A stretch of 20,625 nt of DNA from Tolypocladium sp. Sup5 PDA-1 (taxonomy: Eukaryota; Ascomycota; Sordariomycetes; Hypocreales; Ophiocordycipitaceae). Below the pieces are notes generated by a model. The model ran no database searches. It was given only the letters and a program-made list of their open reading frames with translations, and was not told where the DNA came from. How positions within the stretch are numbered: position 1 is the stretch's first letter; the number at the start of each line of letters is the position of its first letter. Below are positions 8,806 through 17,534 of the stretch, one piece after another. The translations under genes and the position numbers were made by a program. The stretch is taken from the NCBI GenBank assembly GCA_000750105.3, contig JPHH03000140.1, positions 1-20,625 on the forward strand, in the 5' to 3' direction.

Positions 8806-9230
8806 TACTGTATTGCAACATTAGTAGCCATACTGGACAAAGTTGGGGCAACTTACTGTCAAATTGGGGTCCTCGCCCGCGCGAATGTCGATGAGACTCG
8901 GTTTGCCGACTCCCATCTCGCCGATGATCAAACAGGAGCGTCTGTTGTTGACTATTCCGCGGAGGAACCAGGATAGAACCGTCCAGACAGAATACGAGTA
9001 AAGTCCAAAGCATTGGAACATACTTGCGACGCTACTCAACGTTGTAGGAGCCAAAGACAAGGCCTGAAACAGATGCCTGTGATAGGGGCGTCGGCGGTCA
9101 CGGTGTCAGGGATAGGAGGTGATCTGTCACTCTGTTCCTCACCATCCATGCAAGCCATACTCCACGGATGCACAGCTTGAGGACTGTGTTGGCGTCTGGC
9201 GTAATGCACCGTGCTTTTGCCCTGGGCACG
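8806..9230 (-). pseudogene. Truncated second copy of the GTPase 5' region
   Basis: The minus strand reads MFQCFGLYSYSVWTVLSWFL, then SCLIIGEMGVGKPSLIDIRAGEDPNLT, followed by a well-formed intron start (GTAAGT) and the same CTACTAATGTTGCAATACAG branch/acceptor as the intact gene. After the acceptor the second exon is absent; sequence passes into the C2H2 3' flank. The P-loop here reads GxxGxGKP, with Pro replacing Thr/Ser after the Lys, which should disable Mg/phosphate binding. Duplicated upstream sequence extends to about 9230 with an extra stretch of roughly 50 bases near 9085-9150. It is a dead partial duplicate. Confidence 0.72.
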
Positions 9231-9801
9231 ACCTCGACATGACCAACGAAGGTCTCGTCACAGCCGTCCCCAGCCGTTGCACCAAACCGGGCCAGAATCA
9301 TGTCCGCCCAAAAGAGTATAGCCGAAGAGGTCCAGTTGTGGCTTGCCACCTCTTTGGCACCGCCTGTTGGGAGCGATCCCGCCCGCCCGAAAGCGCCAAT
9401 CGCTGGCTAATCGTGGCGACACACCCGAGCCACATGGTCGTCTACACACCTGTCTTGTACCTTGCCGGGGTAAGAGATTCGACGGTTGCTGCAATGCCCC
9501 GTACCGCCCGCCCGCGCTGACAACCGGGGCACCCCCCCAGTAGCACTAGCCCTTCCGCGAGAAAGGCATGGTCGCAATTCCGGTGACGCTCCACAGCAGC
9601 CGACTGTCTCCACCCCGTTCAGTCTTACCTGGGTCCAGCGGGCCGCCTTGGTACCATTGACAGTGTCACGCCAATCCGATTCCGTTGCTCGGTCACAACT
9701 GTTTAAGACAAGCTCAAGAACATTGCTAGATACTCGGTTTACCGGCCCCAATCCCCGTTCACTTCATCGCTCAAGCTGAATCGCATATGCCCCGCGGTAC
9801 A
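9231..9801. other. Intergenic region with no recognisable gene
   Basis: Open frames on both strands overlap here with no recognisable motif and no consistent coding signal. It separates the GTPase duplicate from the 3' end of the OrsD-type gene. Confidence 0.5.
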
Positions 9802-10953
9802 TCAGAGCCTGAACGTGAAGTCCATGGGCCTGAATGGATCGTCTCTTGGTGATGGAGTGCCGCGTGACAGAATAGACCCCGCTTGCCCCAGGCGTACGGC
9901 CTGCCTGGCTCTGGCCTCAAGCATCATGACCGCTGGCACACCACTGATGCCGAGGTCCCGCGCAACAACATGAACATTTTCACCCTCGTATACCGCAGCA
10001 CAAGCGGGACCTGCCGCTGACCAGGCCTCAAGCATGTGACGTGACCAATGCTCGGTGATGCCTAACTGCTGCGCAACTACGCGGACGTTACCGCCCGCCA
10101 GAACCGCATCTCGGGCTGCACCAGCAATATCATCCACAGTCGGTGGGTGATATTGATCGTCTAGCAGCCGGTATTTGTGGGGTTGCTCTAAGGAGTCACC
10201 GCCGGGAAGTTCGTATGTTTGGCGGTAGTTGTTTCCTGTGCCTGTGAGTTGCTTGCCAATACCACTGGCTCTGGGGGCGTTTAACAAGCCTCGCTCCTTA
10301 GCGGCGCGATATTCATAGTCGCGAGTGGCAGCCGCAAGACGTTCATCCGTCGGAGGGGCTGCATTGGTAGATTCTGACCCATCCGTCGAGGTTGTAGATC
10401 CACGACGGGTCCTTTGGGTTTCGAGTCGTCGAAGGACTCGAAGCTGACAGGGAAAGGCCAGCTCGCGGTCCGGCCGGTCGCTGCCCCTGCCGATCTTTAA
10501 AGGTGAAGCCTCGGCGACTTCGGGGGCAACAACGCAGAAGTAGTGGATATCGCGTGTGAACTTGAACAATGTCTGCAGCTTCACCTCGGACCAGTGCGTC
10601 GGGTCAGCCCTGCTAGACTCCCACTGGTGCGCTTCCTTGCAATGCTCCCGGAGCCTGGTCAGGCTCCTCGTTAGGAACCGACACTGACGGAACTCCCGGC
10701 ACGCAAGGCCATCGTGGATCTCGAGGCCGTCGATAGCCGCGATTGGGTCTGCCGGTCCAAAGCAAAAGTCAGCTTTGGCCGGGACACTCAACTCGAGCGT
10801 AGAGTATGCGGCAGCAATCGCCTTCCGGGTTTCGCAGTTAAGGTGGGAATGTTGTCCTCGCAAGTGGCTCGATAGCGTCCGTACCACGACGCCGTGCAAT
10901 CGACAGACGAGGACCCGGTAGGACGGGTCATAGACCAACCAGTCGACCCTCAT
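9802..10953 (-). CDS. OrsD-type (DUF3505-like) zinc-finger protein with C-terminal tandem repeat
   Basis: Intact 383-residue frame. The N-terminal 140 residues resemble the OrsD/DUF3505 region: VLVCRLHGVVVRTLSSHLRG with C17, H20 (usually Cys), H30 and H35, then IDGLEIHDGLACREFRQC with a second finger C85-x5-C91-x12-H104-x4-H109 (RSLTRLREHCKEAH), then the W...VQT-like segment WSEVKLQTLFKF. A linker of basic and Ser/Thr-rich sequence follows (about 160-260). Residues 283-347 hold two copies of a 37-residue unit: AVLAGGNVRVVAQQLGI...MLEA and AVYEGENVHVVARDLGI...MLEA, each resembling a helix-turn-helix. OrsD-like proteins are fungus-specific with poorly known function; the family is named after a gene in the orsellinic acid cluster of Aspergillus, but no polyketide genes are seen here. 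DNA binding is inferred from the fingers and repeats. Confidence 0.75.
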   Translation of the reverse strand: MRVDWLVYDPSYRVLVCRLHGVVVRTLSSHLRGQHSHLNCETRKAIAAAYSTLELSVPAKADFCFGPADPIAAIDGLEIHDGLACREFRQCRFLTRSLTRLREHCKEAHQWESSRADPTHWSEVKLQTLFKFTRDIHYFCVVAPEVAEASPLKIGRGSDRPDRELAFPCQLRVLRRLETQRTRRGSTTSTDGSESTNAAPPTDERLAAATRDYEYRAAKERGLLNAPRASGIGKQLTGTGNNYRQTYELPGGDSLEQPHKYRLLDDQYHPPTVDDIAGAARDAVLAGGNVRVVAQQLGITEHWSRHMLEAWSAAGPACAAVYEGENVHVVARDLGISGVPAVMMLEARARQAVRLGQAGSILSRGTPSPRDDPFRPMDFTFRL

Positions 10954-11450
10954 GATGGCTGGCCCGCTGTCATGTGGGCGTCTGTGACGCTTCTGGTGAC
11001 TGCAAGGATTCTTGTTAGCTCATGTCAGCCGCGTCGACTAATAGCCGAAACAGGTTTGAGCTTTGAATCTCACCTCAAGACAGGAAAATCCTTGGGCTGA
11101 GCAATCGCAGTCAATCGCGATGAAATGGGAGAAATGTGTCTCTGAGCATAGGCTAGGTTGGGGTTGCGCTGATTATATCACAGTTGCCGAGGATGGGCCG
11201 AGAATGGATGCTAAGAGGAGGGTGTGCGTTAACCTTTTCAGCAAGCAGGGGCGCAAAGAGAGAACAACTCTTGATGCGTGGTCCGTTGAGGCTGACAGGG
11301 TTCGGCAGAAGCCTACCCCGTCGCGCCTCCTCACCGCATCACACAAGAGCTGCGTTGGTGCACGCTTGCGGTCTAGCGAGCAAGCTCCGCGACGACTCTC
11401 TGGACCGCGCGCCTCGCGCCTCGACTAGACGACAATCTCATGCTTCAACA
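10954..11450. other. Intergenic region between divergent genes
   Basis: No gene is recognised. It lies between the OrsD-type gene (transcribed left) and the chromodomain-like relic (transcribed right) and probably carries both 5' flanks. Confidence 0.45.
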
Positions 11451-11869
11451 ATGGAGCCTGGACCTTCCCCGACACAACCGGACGCGGATCTAAGCGACAG
11501 AAAACAAAAACCGGAAAGCAGAATTGCCATACGGCTATCGTCGGAACCGCGCGACTAGGTTCCCGGCAGCGGTCCTCCTCTGCACCCATCTGCCTCCTCC
11601 CGCCCGCCGAATCGACTGCCTACATCGTCGAGCGCATCCTCCTCCCCTCGCCTGGGCTCGCCTCCAACGGCAAGCCGCTTCCAAAGCGCATGACGTACAT
11701 AGTCGGATGGCATGACCTCCCCGCGGCGAGGCTGCTCGTATCGGCGATGCAGATCCTCGACTACGTGTCCCCCTATGTGCTCGAGTGGGAGTGGAGCATG
11801 GAGATGGAGCTGGAAGTGGACCGCAAGAAGCTGGACGGGAACCATAAAAAGCTGGCAGTGGAAAAGTAA
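11451..11869 (+). pseudogene. Chromodomain-like fungal protein, frameshifted
   Basis: From an ATG at 11451 the frame reads MEPGPSPTQPDADLSDRKQK and continues IAIRLSSEPRD to a stop at 11556-11558. A second frame, open across the same point, holds AYIVERILLPSPGLASNGKP, then LPKRMTYIVGWHDLPAARLL and QILDYVSPYVLEWEW, ending at TAA 11867-11869. The order YIVERIL ... YIVGW ... L-x-x-W-E resembles a chromodomain: a first strand, a second strand with a V-x-W core, then a C-terminal helix. The two parts look like one original protein of about 140 residues split by a single-base shift between about 11540 and 11600. An intron is a less likely explanation, as no good donor is seen. Chromodomains bind methylated histone tails or nucleic acids; function here is doubtful. 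Confidence 0.5.
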
Positions 11870-12032
11870 AAGGAGTGGGAGCAGCCGGCGGGGGCGAAGA
11901 ATCCCGGTTGACCTCGAGGCTGACGCGCTTGGCCAAAGCGGCATTGCGGCTTGTCGACTCTGTATGGAGTGGGTGTGCGGGCAAGTGTTAGGCCGTACAA
12001 CTTGCTCTACCTCCTAATGAACTGCCGATCGA

Positions 12033-12846
12033 TCAGGACGACCGACGACTCGACCCGGGGTTTACCTCAACCTTAAGGAGGGCGTAAATGTAGTGAATGC
12101 TCCCCCTGATGGCGGCAAGCCCCTCGTGTTCCAAATATAGGATTTTTTCCGGATACCACACCTCACGACGTGAGGTGCCTGTGCTCCGATCGAGCAACGT
12201 GATATCGGTTGCCTCATTAGTGAGCGGGAGAACGACCGCGTCTCCCGATGTCGGCCACACGGCGGTGCCCGCTTCGCTTCGAAACGCTTCAGGCTGCCGT
12301 TCAAGGGCAAGAAGGTCGCTCAATATCTTCCCGCGCTTCAACGCCCAGGTTTCCAGCTCTGTAGCCTATGTTACTTAGCCAACTCTCAGCCAGACGATGT
12401 TTGCAGCGTATACCTTCTCTGTAATCACCGCATCTAGATACAGTTGACATGGCGGAGGCAGATGGTAAGAATAAAGTCCCTCAGCCTTCAGGACAGGACG
12501 TGAGTTTATGATGACTTCGGATAAGATTATGGATATGGCGGCTTGTTTGAGTCCAAGAGTGTGCTGCCCCAAAGTGAAGAACTTATGAAACGGTGCGCCG
12601 GGTGATGCGAATGCTGCTTCAGCATCTGTTTGCGACGAGGAACTGGGAGGGAAGTTGGCTGCCGACTTTGGCCAGTTGCGCGGCAAAGGGTCGACTTTTG
12701 GCAGGAATATGTCACGAACAGCTTGAGGGCTGAGTAGCATATTAGAAGGGCAACAGAGCAACGTGGGGGAATGGACAGTGACTTACCTTCGCCCGCCACA
12801 ATCGCCACCCAGCAACAAATAAACCAAGTTTATAACCGATAGGCAT
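12033..12846 (-). CDS. Unidentified multi-exon gene, 5' end uncertain
   Basis: Protein-like sequence runs from 12729 to 12414 (AVRDIFLPKVDPLPRNWPKS ... HKFFTLGQHTLGLKQAAISI ... LYLDAVITEK). It continues from 12365 to 12033 in the same frame (ATELETWALKRGKILSDLLA ... WYPEKILYLEHEGLAAI). The two in-frame stops between them are removed by a 48-nt intron at 12366-12413 (donor GTATAC, acceptor ACATAG). A further 57-nt intron at 12730-12786 (donor GTAAGT, branch CTAAT, acceptor CTCAG) leads to a possible first exon at 12787-12846, MPIGYKLGLFVAGWRLWRAK, which could be a membrane anchor. That exon joins out of frame with the next, so either the start is elsewhere or one base has been lost. I do not recognise the family. 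Confidence 0.5.
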
Positions 12847-12960
12847 CCCGATTGTAACTGCCTTTTAGGACGATATACTGTTGACTTGTGCTGTGTAATA
12901 TAGTCCCGGCACTCGGCGGTGTAATGGTGGAATACGGTTGTCCACGACTTAACTATGTTT

Positions 12961-13569
12961 TCAATTAGCTATGGGGGTGAGCTGCAGAGATACTGACGCA
13001 CCGTATAGAGGAAGCTCATTAGAACGAGAGCCCAAGATATCAGTGAAGCTTTCGACGAACTTAATCCCTTCTCGTACTGCCTTCCCAAGTTTTCGAAGGC
13101 TCTCATCGCCGAGCTGTTGGTCCGAGCGGTGGTAGCTCTTCAAGCAAGACCTCAGGTATTCGTATGTTTCATCTCTCGGATGCCCTTCCTTTAGTGCCAC
13201 TTCTGAGAGACCAATGACAGCTAACTTAAAGAGCTCAATGGGATTTTCTTCGGAGCTATCCTGAGACAACACCTCGAAATGTTTTGCGCACTCCCGGAAG
13301 AGTTCGTTCCAGCCCAGTGCGGCCCTCTCGTTCGGGCTAATATGGGAAAGAATGAGGCGGTGTAGAACCCTATTGATATCGTCCTGCGAATGCAGAATCG
13401 CGTCCCAATCCTGCTCGTCTTTGGGCAGCTTTTTGGTCAACAGATTATCCGCTATTGGTTCCCACTGCTTCCGTTTTCGCGCAGCTGCTGAGGAACGAGT
13501 AACAGGCCGTGCTTGAGAAGCCTCGAAAGTCTTAGGGTTAGAAACCACAAACTCGAAGGGCTGCTCCAT
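12961..13569 (-). CDS. Hypothetical protein, 202 residues
   Basis: Intact frame with a good ATG at 13569 (MEQPFEFVVSNPKTFEASQA). A basic patch at about residue 31 (ARKRKQ) may be a nuclear localisation signal. The rest is helical in character and rich in Leu, Glu and Arg (ELFKLAVIGLSEVALKEGH, YEYLRSCLKSYHRSDQQLGD), with no signal peptide, membrane segment or cysteine pattern. I do not recognise it. Its length, lack of internal stops and balanced composition argue it is real. It is transcribed in the same direction as the gene at 12033-12846, about 110 bases from that gene's possible start. Confidence 0.6.
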   Translation of the reverse strand: MEQPFEFVVSNPKTFEASQARPVTRSSAAARKRKQWEPIADNLLTKKLPKDEQDWDAILHSQDDINRVLHRLILSHISPNERAALGWNELFRECAKHFEVLSQDSSEENPIELFKLAVIGLSEVALKEGHPRDETYEYLRSCLKSYHRSDQQLGDESLRKLGKAVREGIKFVESFTDILGSRSNELPLYGASVSLQLTPIAN

Positions 13570-14833
13570 CGTTTTGGGGAGGAAAACAGGAAGCTTGAAT
13601 GCCTGTCTTTGCGGGGTTCATGTGGTTGACTCATCACGTGAACTGCCGTCTTGCAATTGGGAGGCGCACACCACTTGGTTGTAATTTCATTGGCCAACAA
13701 TGCGGGGTAGCCGCCACAAGGCCGTACGAAGGCCAGGACACAGTACTCCGTACTCCATGCTTACGACCGTGCCCCGTCCCACCGGACAGCATCCATGGTT
13801 ACCCCCGGCGGGCCGTGTCTGCTTGCATAAGGAACGCTCCAGCTCTTTGAGAAGGGGGTGGTAATGCATTGGGGGTGGGGGGCGGTAGAGTGCCAGGGCG
13901 ACATGTCGCATGCTTCGTCCAACTTTACAGTGGCAGCGTCTTCGTCATAGCACCAACCTCGGCTCGGGATCTGCACTAAGTGATATGACAAGTCACTAGA
14001 TTGGTTGCCACTTCATGTCTCCATACACACCTTGTGCTCCGCAGGTGGTTCGTCATCTTTGACATTCTGTCGCAGCCGGTGATGTTGGTCGTGGATGTGA
14101 GAGGGAACCCTGGCTTCTGATTGGACAAACCTTCTTCTACCCACCAGCCAGCCACATGCTTCTTGCCACTAAGCCGATTTTGGCGGACATGATTCTTGTC
14201 ACTCTGTCTCCCATTCCGCCACACCATCTCCGGTCCCGACGCATAATTTTCTGCCGCGTGTTTGCTGCAGATAAACGGAGTTGCTCGAGCCAGCACTGAC
14301 AGAGTCTGCCAGGAAGTTGCTGTGCGAACTGCTGTGTGTCCCACTGAAGTCTACCGTATTGACGCTGGGAGGTGCACCCACACAGGCCACTAGTTCGCGC
14401 ACTGATCGGCCATCCCATCGACGGGTGCCCCCAGGCTGCATAACATCTTTGCGCGAATTCTCACGGAACAGACCCGTTAGCCTACAATGCAAGTCTCGGA
14501 ATCCCCAAGGCCGAACAAGGGTGTTTGGGGGTGTCTCCGAGTGACCACCGTGTGGCTTGCAGGAACGCCCGCATGCGCCTTCAGCGGCAACATGGTGTGA
14601 GCCATGTTCTTTGCGGATGCCCGTCTAACTGCATTGGTAAGTTCAGTGTAGTTGTTCCCTCGTGAAAACACAATGTTGTCTCTCATCCTGAGGAATTGGT
14701 CGAACGGCCATATATGTACGACATCCTCCGAAGCAACTGCCTGTCTCCAACTTTCCCACTTTCCCTCCCGCCGCCGATTCTTCTTAGTTTCCCATAATTC
14801 ACCTTTGCTCTTTTCTCTCCATACCATTGTAAT
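13570..14833. other. Long intergenic region, upstream of the velvet gene
   Basis: About 1.26 kb with only short overlapping open frames and no recognisable protein motif. The last part (about 14785-14830) is pyrimidine-rich (TTTGCTCTTTTCTCTCC), as in fungal leaders just ahead of a start codon. A long upstream region is usual for developmental regulators such as velvet genes. Confidence 0.5.
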
Positions 14834-16628
14834 ATGGAGCAAAATTATACACCAAGCCCATGGCAACGCTGGTCACGTCGTTTGTCTTTGGCCATCCTGC
14901 GAGTTTGTCGGGGACGAGCCGCATTTTCAGGCTCACTTGGGGATTCACACCGCATCATCTACATCGTCTAACCTGGAAGTTAGTTACTCTCCTCCCCTTC
15001 ACCCCTGCGATCCCAATACCGACCGATCGCGAAACAGAGAAGTTACAAAGCCCCCGAATCAGCCCACGTCAAGGTAGAACAGCGTCCCAGCTCGACGTCG
15101 CAGACGCCTCACATATCACCAGACTCCGGTATAGAAGAGCATCTGCCGGATGGTACCAGCCCAGCAGCACTTGACGAAGAAACGCGGCAAGACTATGACG
15201 GAACGACGGACAGCTCTTCAACCTCGTCGAGCAGGCAACTTCCGCATATTCGCGGGGCAAGAGCGCAACCGGTTCATGCAGAGACAGTTGGACCCGTGGT
15301 AAAGGTGGAACGACCCTCTCCGAATCTCCAACTCCGAAGCCGTAACGAGCAGGTGGCTCATGCTCGTACCGTCGAACTTCAAAGTTCTGTGCATCCCGGG
15401 AAATCCGAGATCTGCAGCTGTGAAGGTTGCGGATTAGGTTTTATCCATCGTCTAGTCTTGCAGGTTTGTCCTTCCTAACTCTGCGCTGTCTTTGTACCTG
15501 GCACTTACGACGCCAAAGATGCACCAAGCTGGCTGTGGCTTCTACATCCATAGACCTGAGAAACGGACAGCGCGAAGTGGGGTGAGAAGTGACTTCACTG
15601 ATTCATACCAACATTCGGCAACGCAGCCGGTGGGCACGAGCTATTCGTAAGTGCTTCTCTACTGCTGAAGACCAATGTTATTGACAGCCACGAGCTCATT
15701 TAGCGAGCGAAGAGAGTCATCTCAAGTTGAAGCAATGCATCTCGACAAGCGTGGCGTCTCGGAGCCCCATTGTGAGGACGGCCTGAGCAGGGGATGCAAT
15801 CGAACCTCCAGCATTGCTTCGCCCTATGGCGAAGGAAACACTTCATTGATCGAGTCACCGAGCGGAAGAATGATGCTGCAAGACAACTCCCAAGCGACGT
15901 CTGGTCGTAGATTCGATAGGAGCCAGCAGATCAAGTCCTGCGGCCACCCCCATCGGCAGCTCACGCTGCGGCAAGCACCCTCCCATGCTGAGGCGGCGTA
16001 TGGAGACAAAATCGGAGGTGAGACCACGTAGGTAGCGAGGAGACTCGATCTGCTATGCTGACCATACTGACCATACCGAGCTAGACTGCAAACCAATCGA
16101 TCCCCCGGTGGTCGTGCAGTTGCACGATATGCGAGACGAGGGGAAGAGTCAATTATACAACAGTAAGTCTCAATATCTTGCTACCAACACCACCAGCATT
16201 GGCGGATAAGTAACCTATGACTAGGCCCTTACCTGTTTATGGATTCGTCGCTAGTACCGGAGGACTATGGCGAACCGCCGAATGACCAAGACCTCCCTCC
16301 CAGCTGTCTCTTTGGAATTCGTGCATCCTCAGTTCACTTTTTAATGGACACGGATGGTGTTGAGGGCGGCTTTTTCGTATTCAGCGACCTTTTCGCCAAG
16401 CGAGAGGGCAGGTTTCGCCTGCAACTCAGGCTTTTCGAACGCGACGACTCGACATTCGCAACGTCAACCTTTCAAAACGTTTCAGAGCTCATCACCAACG
16501 TGTTTACTGTTTTCCCCAAGCCGTTGTTTCCTGGAATGACCGACACTACTGCCCTGACTCGTAAATTTCACGACCAAGGAGTCAAGATTTGCAAACACTC
16601 GAGCCGGATAGATGCTTCGTCCTATTAG
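14834..16628 (+). CDS. Zinc-finger/velvet-domain regulator, six exons
   Basis: Exons fitted by frame: 14834-14978, 15038-15463, 15519-15646, 15704-16017, 16085-16162, 16225-16628; about 495 residues. The N-terminus has a finger-like motif CLWPSCEFVGDEPHFQAHLG followed by IH (C-x4-C-x11-H-x3-H). A second motif, CEGCGLGFIHRLVLQ/MHQAGC, is a regular C-x2-C-x3-F-x5-L-x2-H-x3-C finger formed only across the 15464-15518 intron. A Ser/Thr-rich linker leads to the velvet domain: LTLRQAPSHAEAAYGDKIGD, CKPIDPPVVVQL, SPYLFMDSSL, GGFFVFSDLFAKREGRFRLQ, FPGMTDTTALTRKFHDQGVK. Velvet proteins are nuclear NF-kB-like DNA-binding regulators of development and secondary metabolism. Introns at 16018-16084 and 16163-16224 interrupt the velvet domain in frame. 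The start is uncertain: ATG 14834 (MEQNYTPSPWQ) is one base out of frame with the first finger. The 15647-15703 acceptor is chosen by frame over an earlier CAG. Confidence 0.75.
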
Positions 16629-17140
16629 GCGGCAATAGGGAGAACTTGCAAATATGACTCTCACAGTACCGTCATTCTGCTTTGCTGTCAACTCGTTCTT
16701 GTCCAGATACTGCCGTCGCGTCTTGAGTTTCCAATGTATTCATTTAGACAATATGAAGAATTAAAACGTCGTTATACAATTTTCGGTCAGGGTCTCGTCG
16801 GTGTCGTCGAGGTAAGACTGAGTTTCAACTCCATTGCGACCATCGCCACCAACAAGGCGGCAGCGGTTGTCGGGATCATGATTCTGAAGGTCCAGCTCAA
16901 GTGGGTCAACAGAACGACGGCGCAATCGCCATAGACAGGACGGAGACTAGAGCGAGACTAGCACCGAGCCCAACGCCGAGTCGTTGTGCGACTCTGAGCC
17001 TGAGCGCGATATTGAGAAGGTCGAGAAAGGTGATTGAGAGCACGTCTACAAAGAGCAGCAGAACAGCAGCGATTATGATGACAGTAGACATGACAAGGAA
17101 AACAAGAACGAGCGTTTGACAGCGGCGACAGCACGCTCTC
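16629..17140. other. Intergenic region with weak coding signal
   Basis: No confident gene. A plus-strand frame (about 17040-17258) with hydrophilic sequence (DYDDSRHDKENKNERLTAAT) may belong to the collagen-like unit that follows. A minus-strand frame (16906-17238) would give hydrophobic segments but overlaps it and has no recognisable family. Confidence 0.4.
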
Positions 17141-17475
17141 ATGTTCATGCGGCCGCTTGGGGAGGTGCACGTAGGGCTGTTAATGTTGGTGGACGCGGTC
17201 GCCGACTGTTGTCTCAGGATAATAATACAGCTATCCAACCTGGACCGAGAAGTCAGTGAGCCTCACCTGCCTTCGGCTTCAAAGCGTCGATCTACCTGCA
17301 AGCAACAAGGACCTCTGGGAGACCAGGGATGCCGAGGAGATCCCGGCTTCCCTGGAATACAAGGTCCGCCGGGTCCCCAAGGCCCCATGGTGAACATGGT
17401 CCGCCAGGTGTGCAAGGGCCGCACGGTGAAGGAGATCAATGGGATGTAGCCATTCGCGGAGGGGAGAGATATTAA
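17141..17475 (+). pseudogene. Collagen-like Gly-X-Y segment with frameshift
   Basis: From 17309 one frame reads nine Gly-X-Y triplets (GPLGDQGCRGDPGFPGIQ then GPPGPQGPM). Near 17385 the repeat moves to another frame and continues as GEHGPPGVQGPHGEG for five more triplets, then GDQWDVAIRGGERY and TAA at 17473-17475. The uninterrupted period across the two frames shows one base has been lost in GGCCCCATGG. Collagen-like triple-helix segments occur in some fungal surface proteins. The upstream part of the gene is unclear; possible sequence with QDNNTAIQPGPRSQ lies just before, in the second frame, and ends at a stop at 17256-17258. A short intron joining the two cannot be excluded. No signal peptide or anchor is visible. 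Confidence 0.5.
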
Positions 17476-17534
17476 GACACATAAGTTTCTTGCAGAGGTT
17501 AACAATATCTTGTTTGATACAGCACTGTACTGCA

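Noticed and set aside
13976..14344. 122-residue minus-strand frame as a gene
   Set aside because: No recognisable motif, several overlapping alternatives in other frames, and composition like non-coding sequence.
14477..14866. Minus-strand frame of 129 residues upstream of the velvet gene
   Set aside because: It is the complement of the pyrimidine-rich leader (KKNRRREGKWESW) and has no domain features.
15675..15703. ATG at 15675 as the start of a separate gene
   Set aside because: It lies within the intron 15647-15703, whose GTAAGT donor and TTTAG acceptor keep the velvet gene in frame.
16906..17238. Minus-strand frame with two or more hydrophobic segments, possible small membrane protein
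   Set aside because: It overlaps plus-strand sequence with hydrophilic coding character, has no recognisable family, and the hydrophobic runs could be the complement of an acidic/basic-rich frame.
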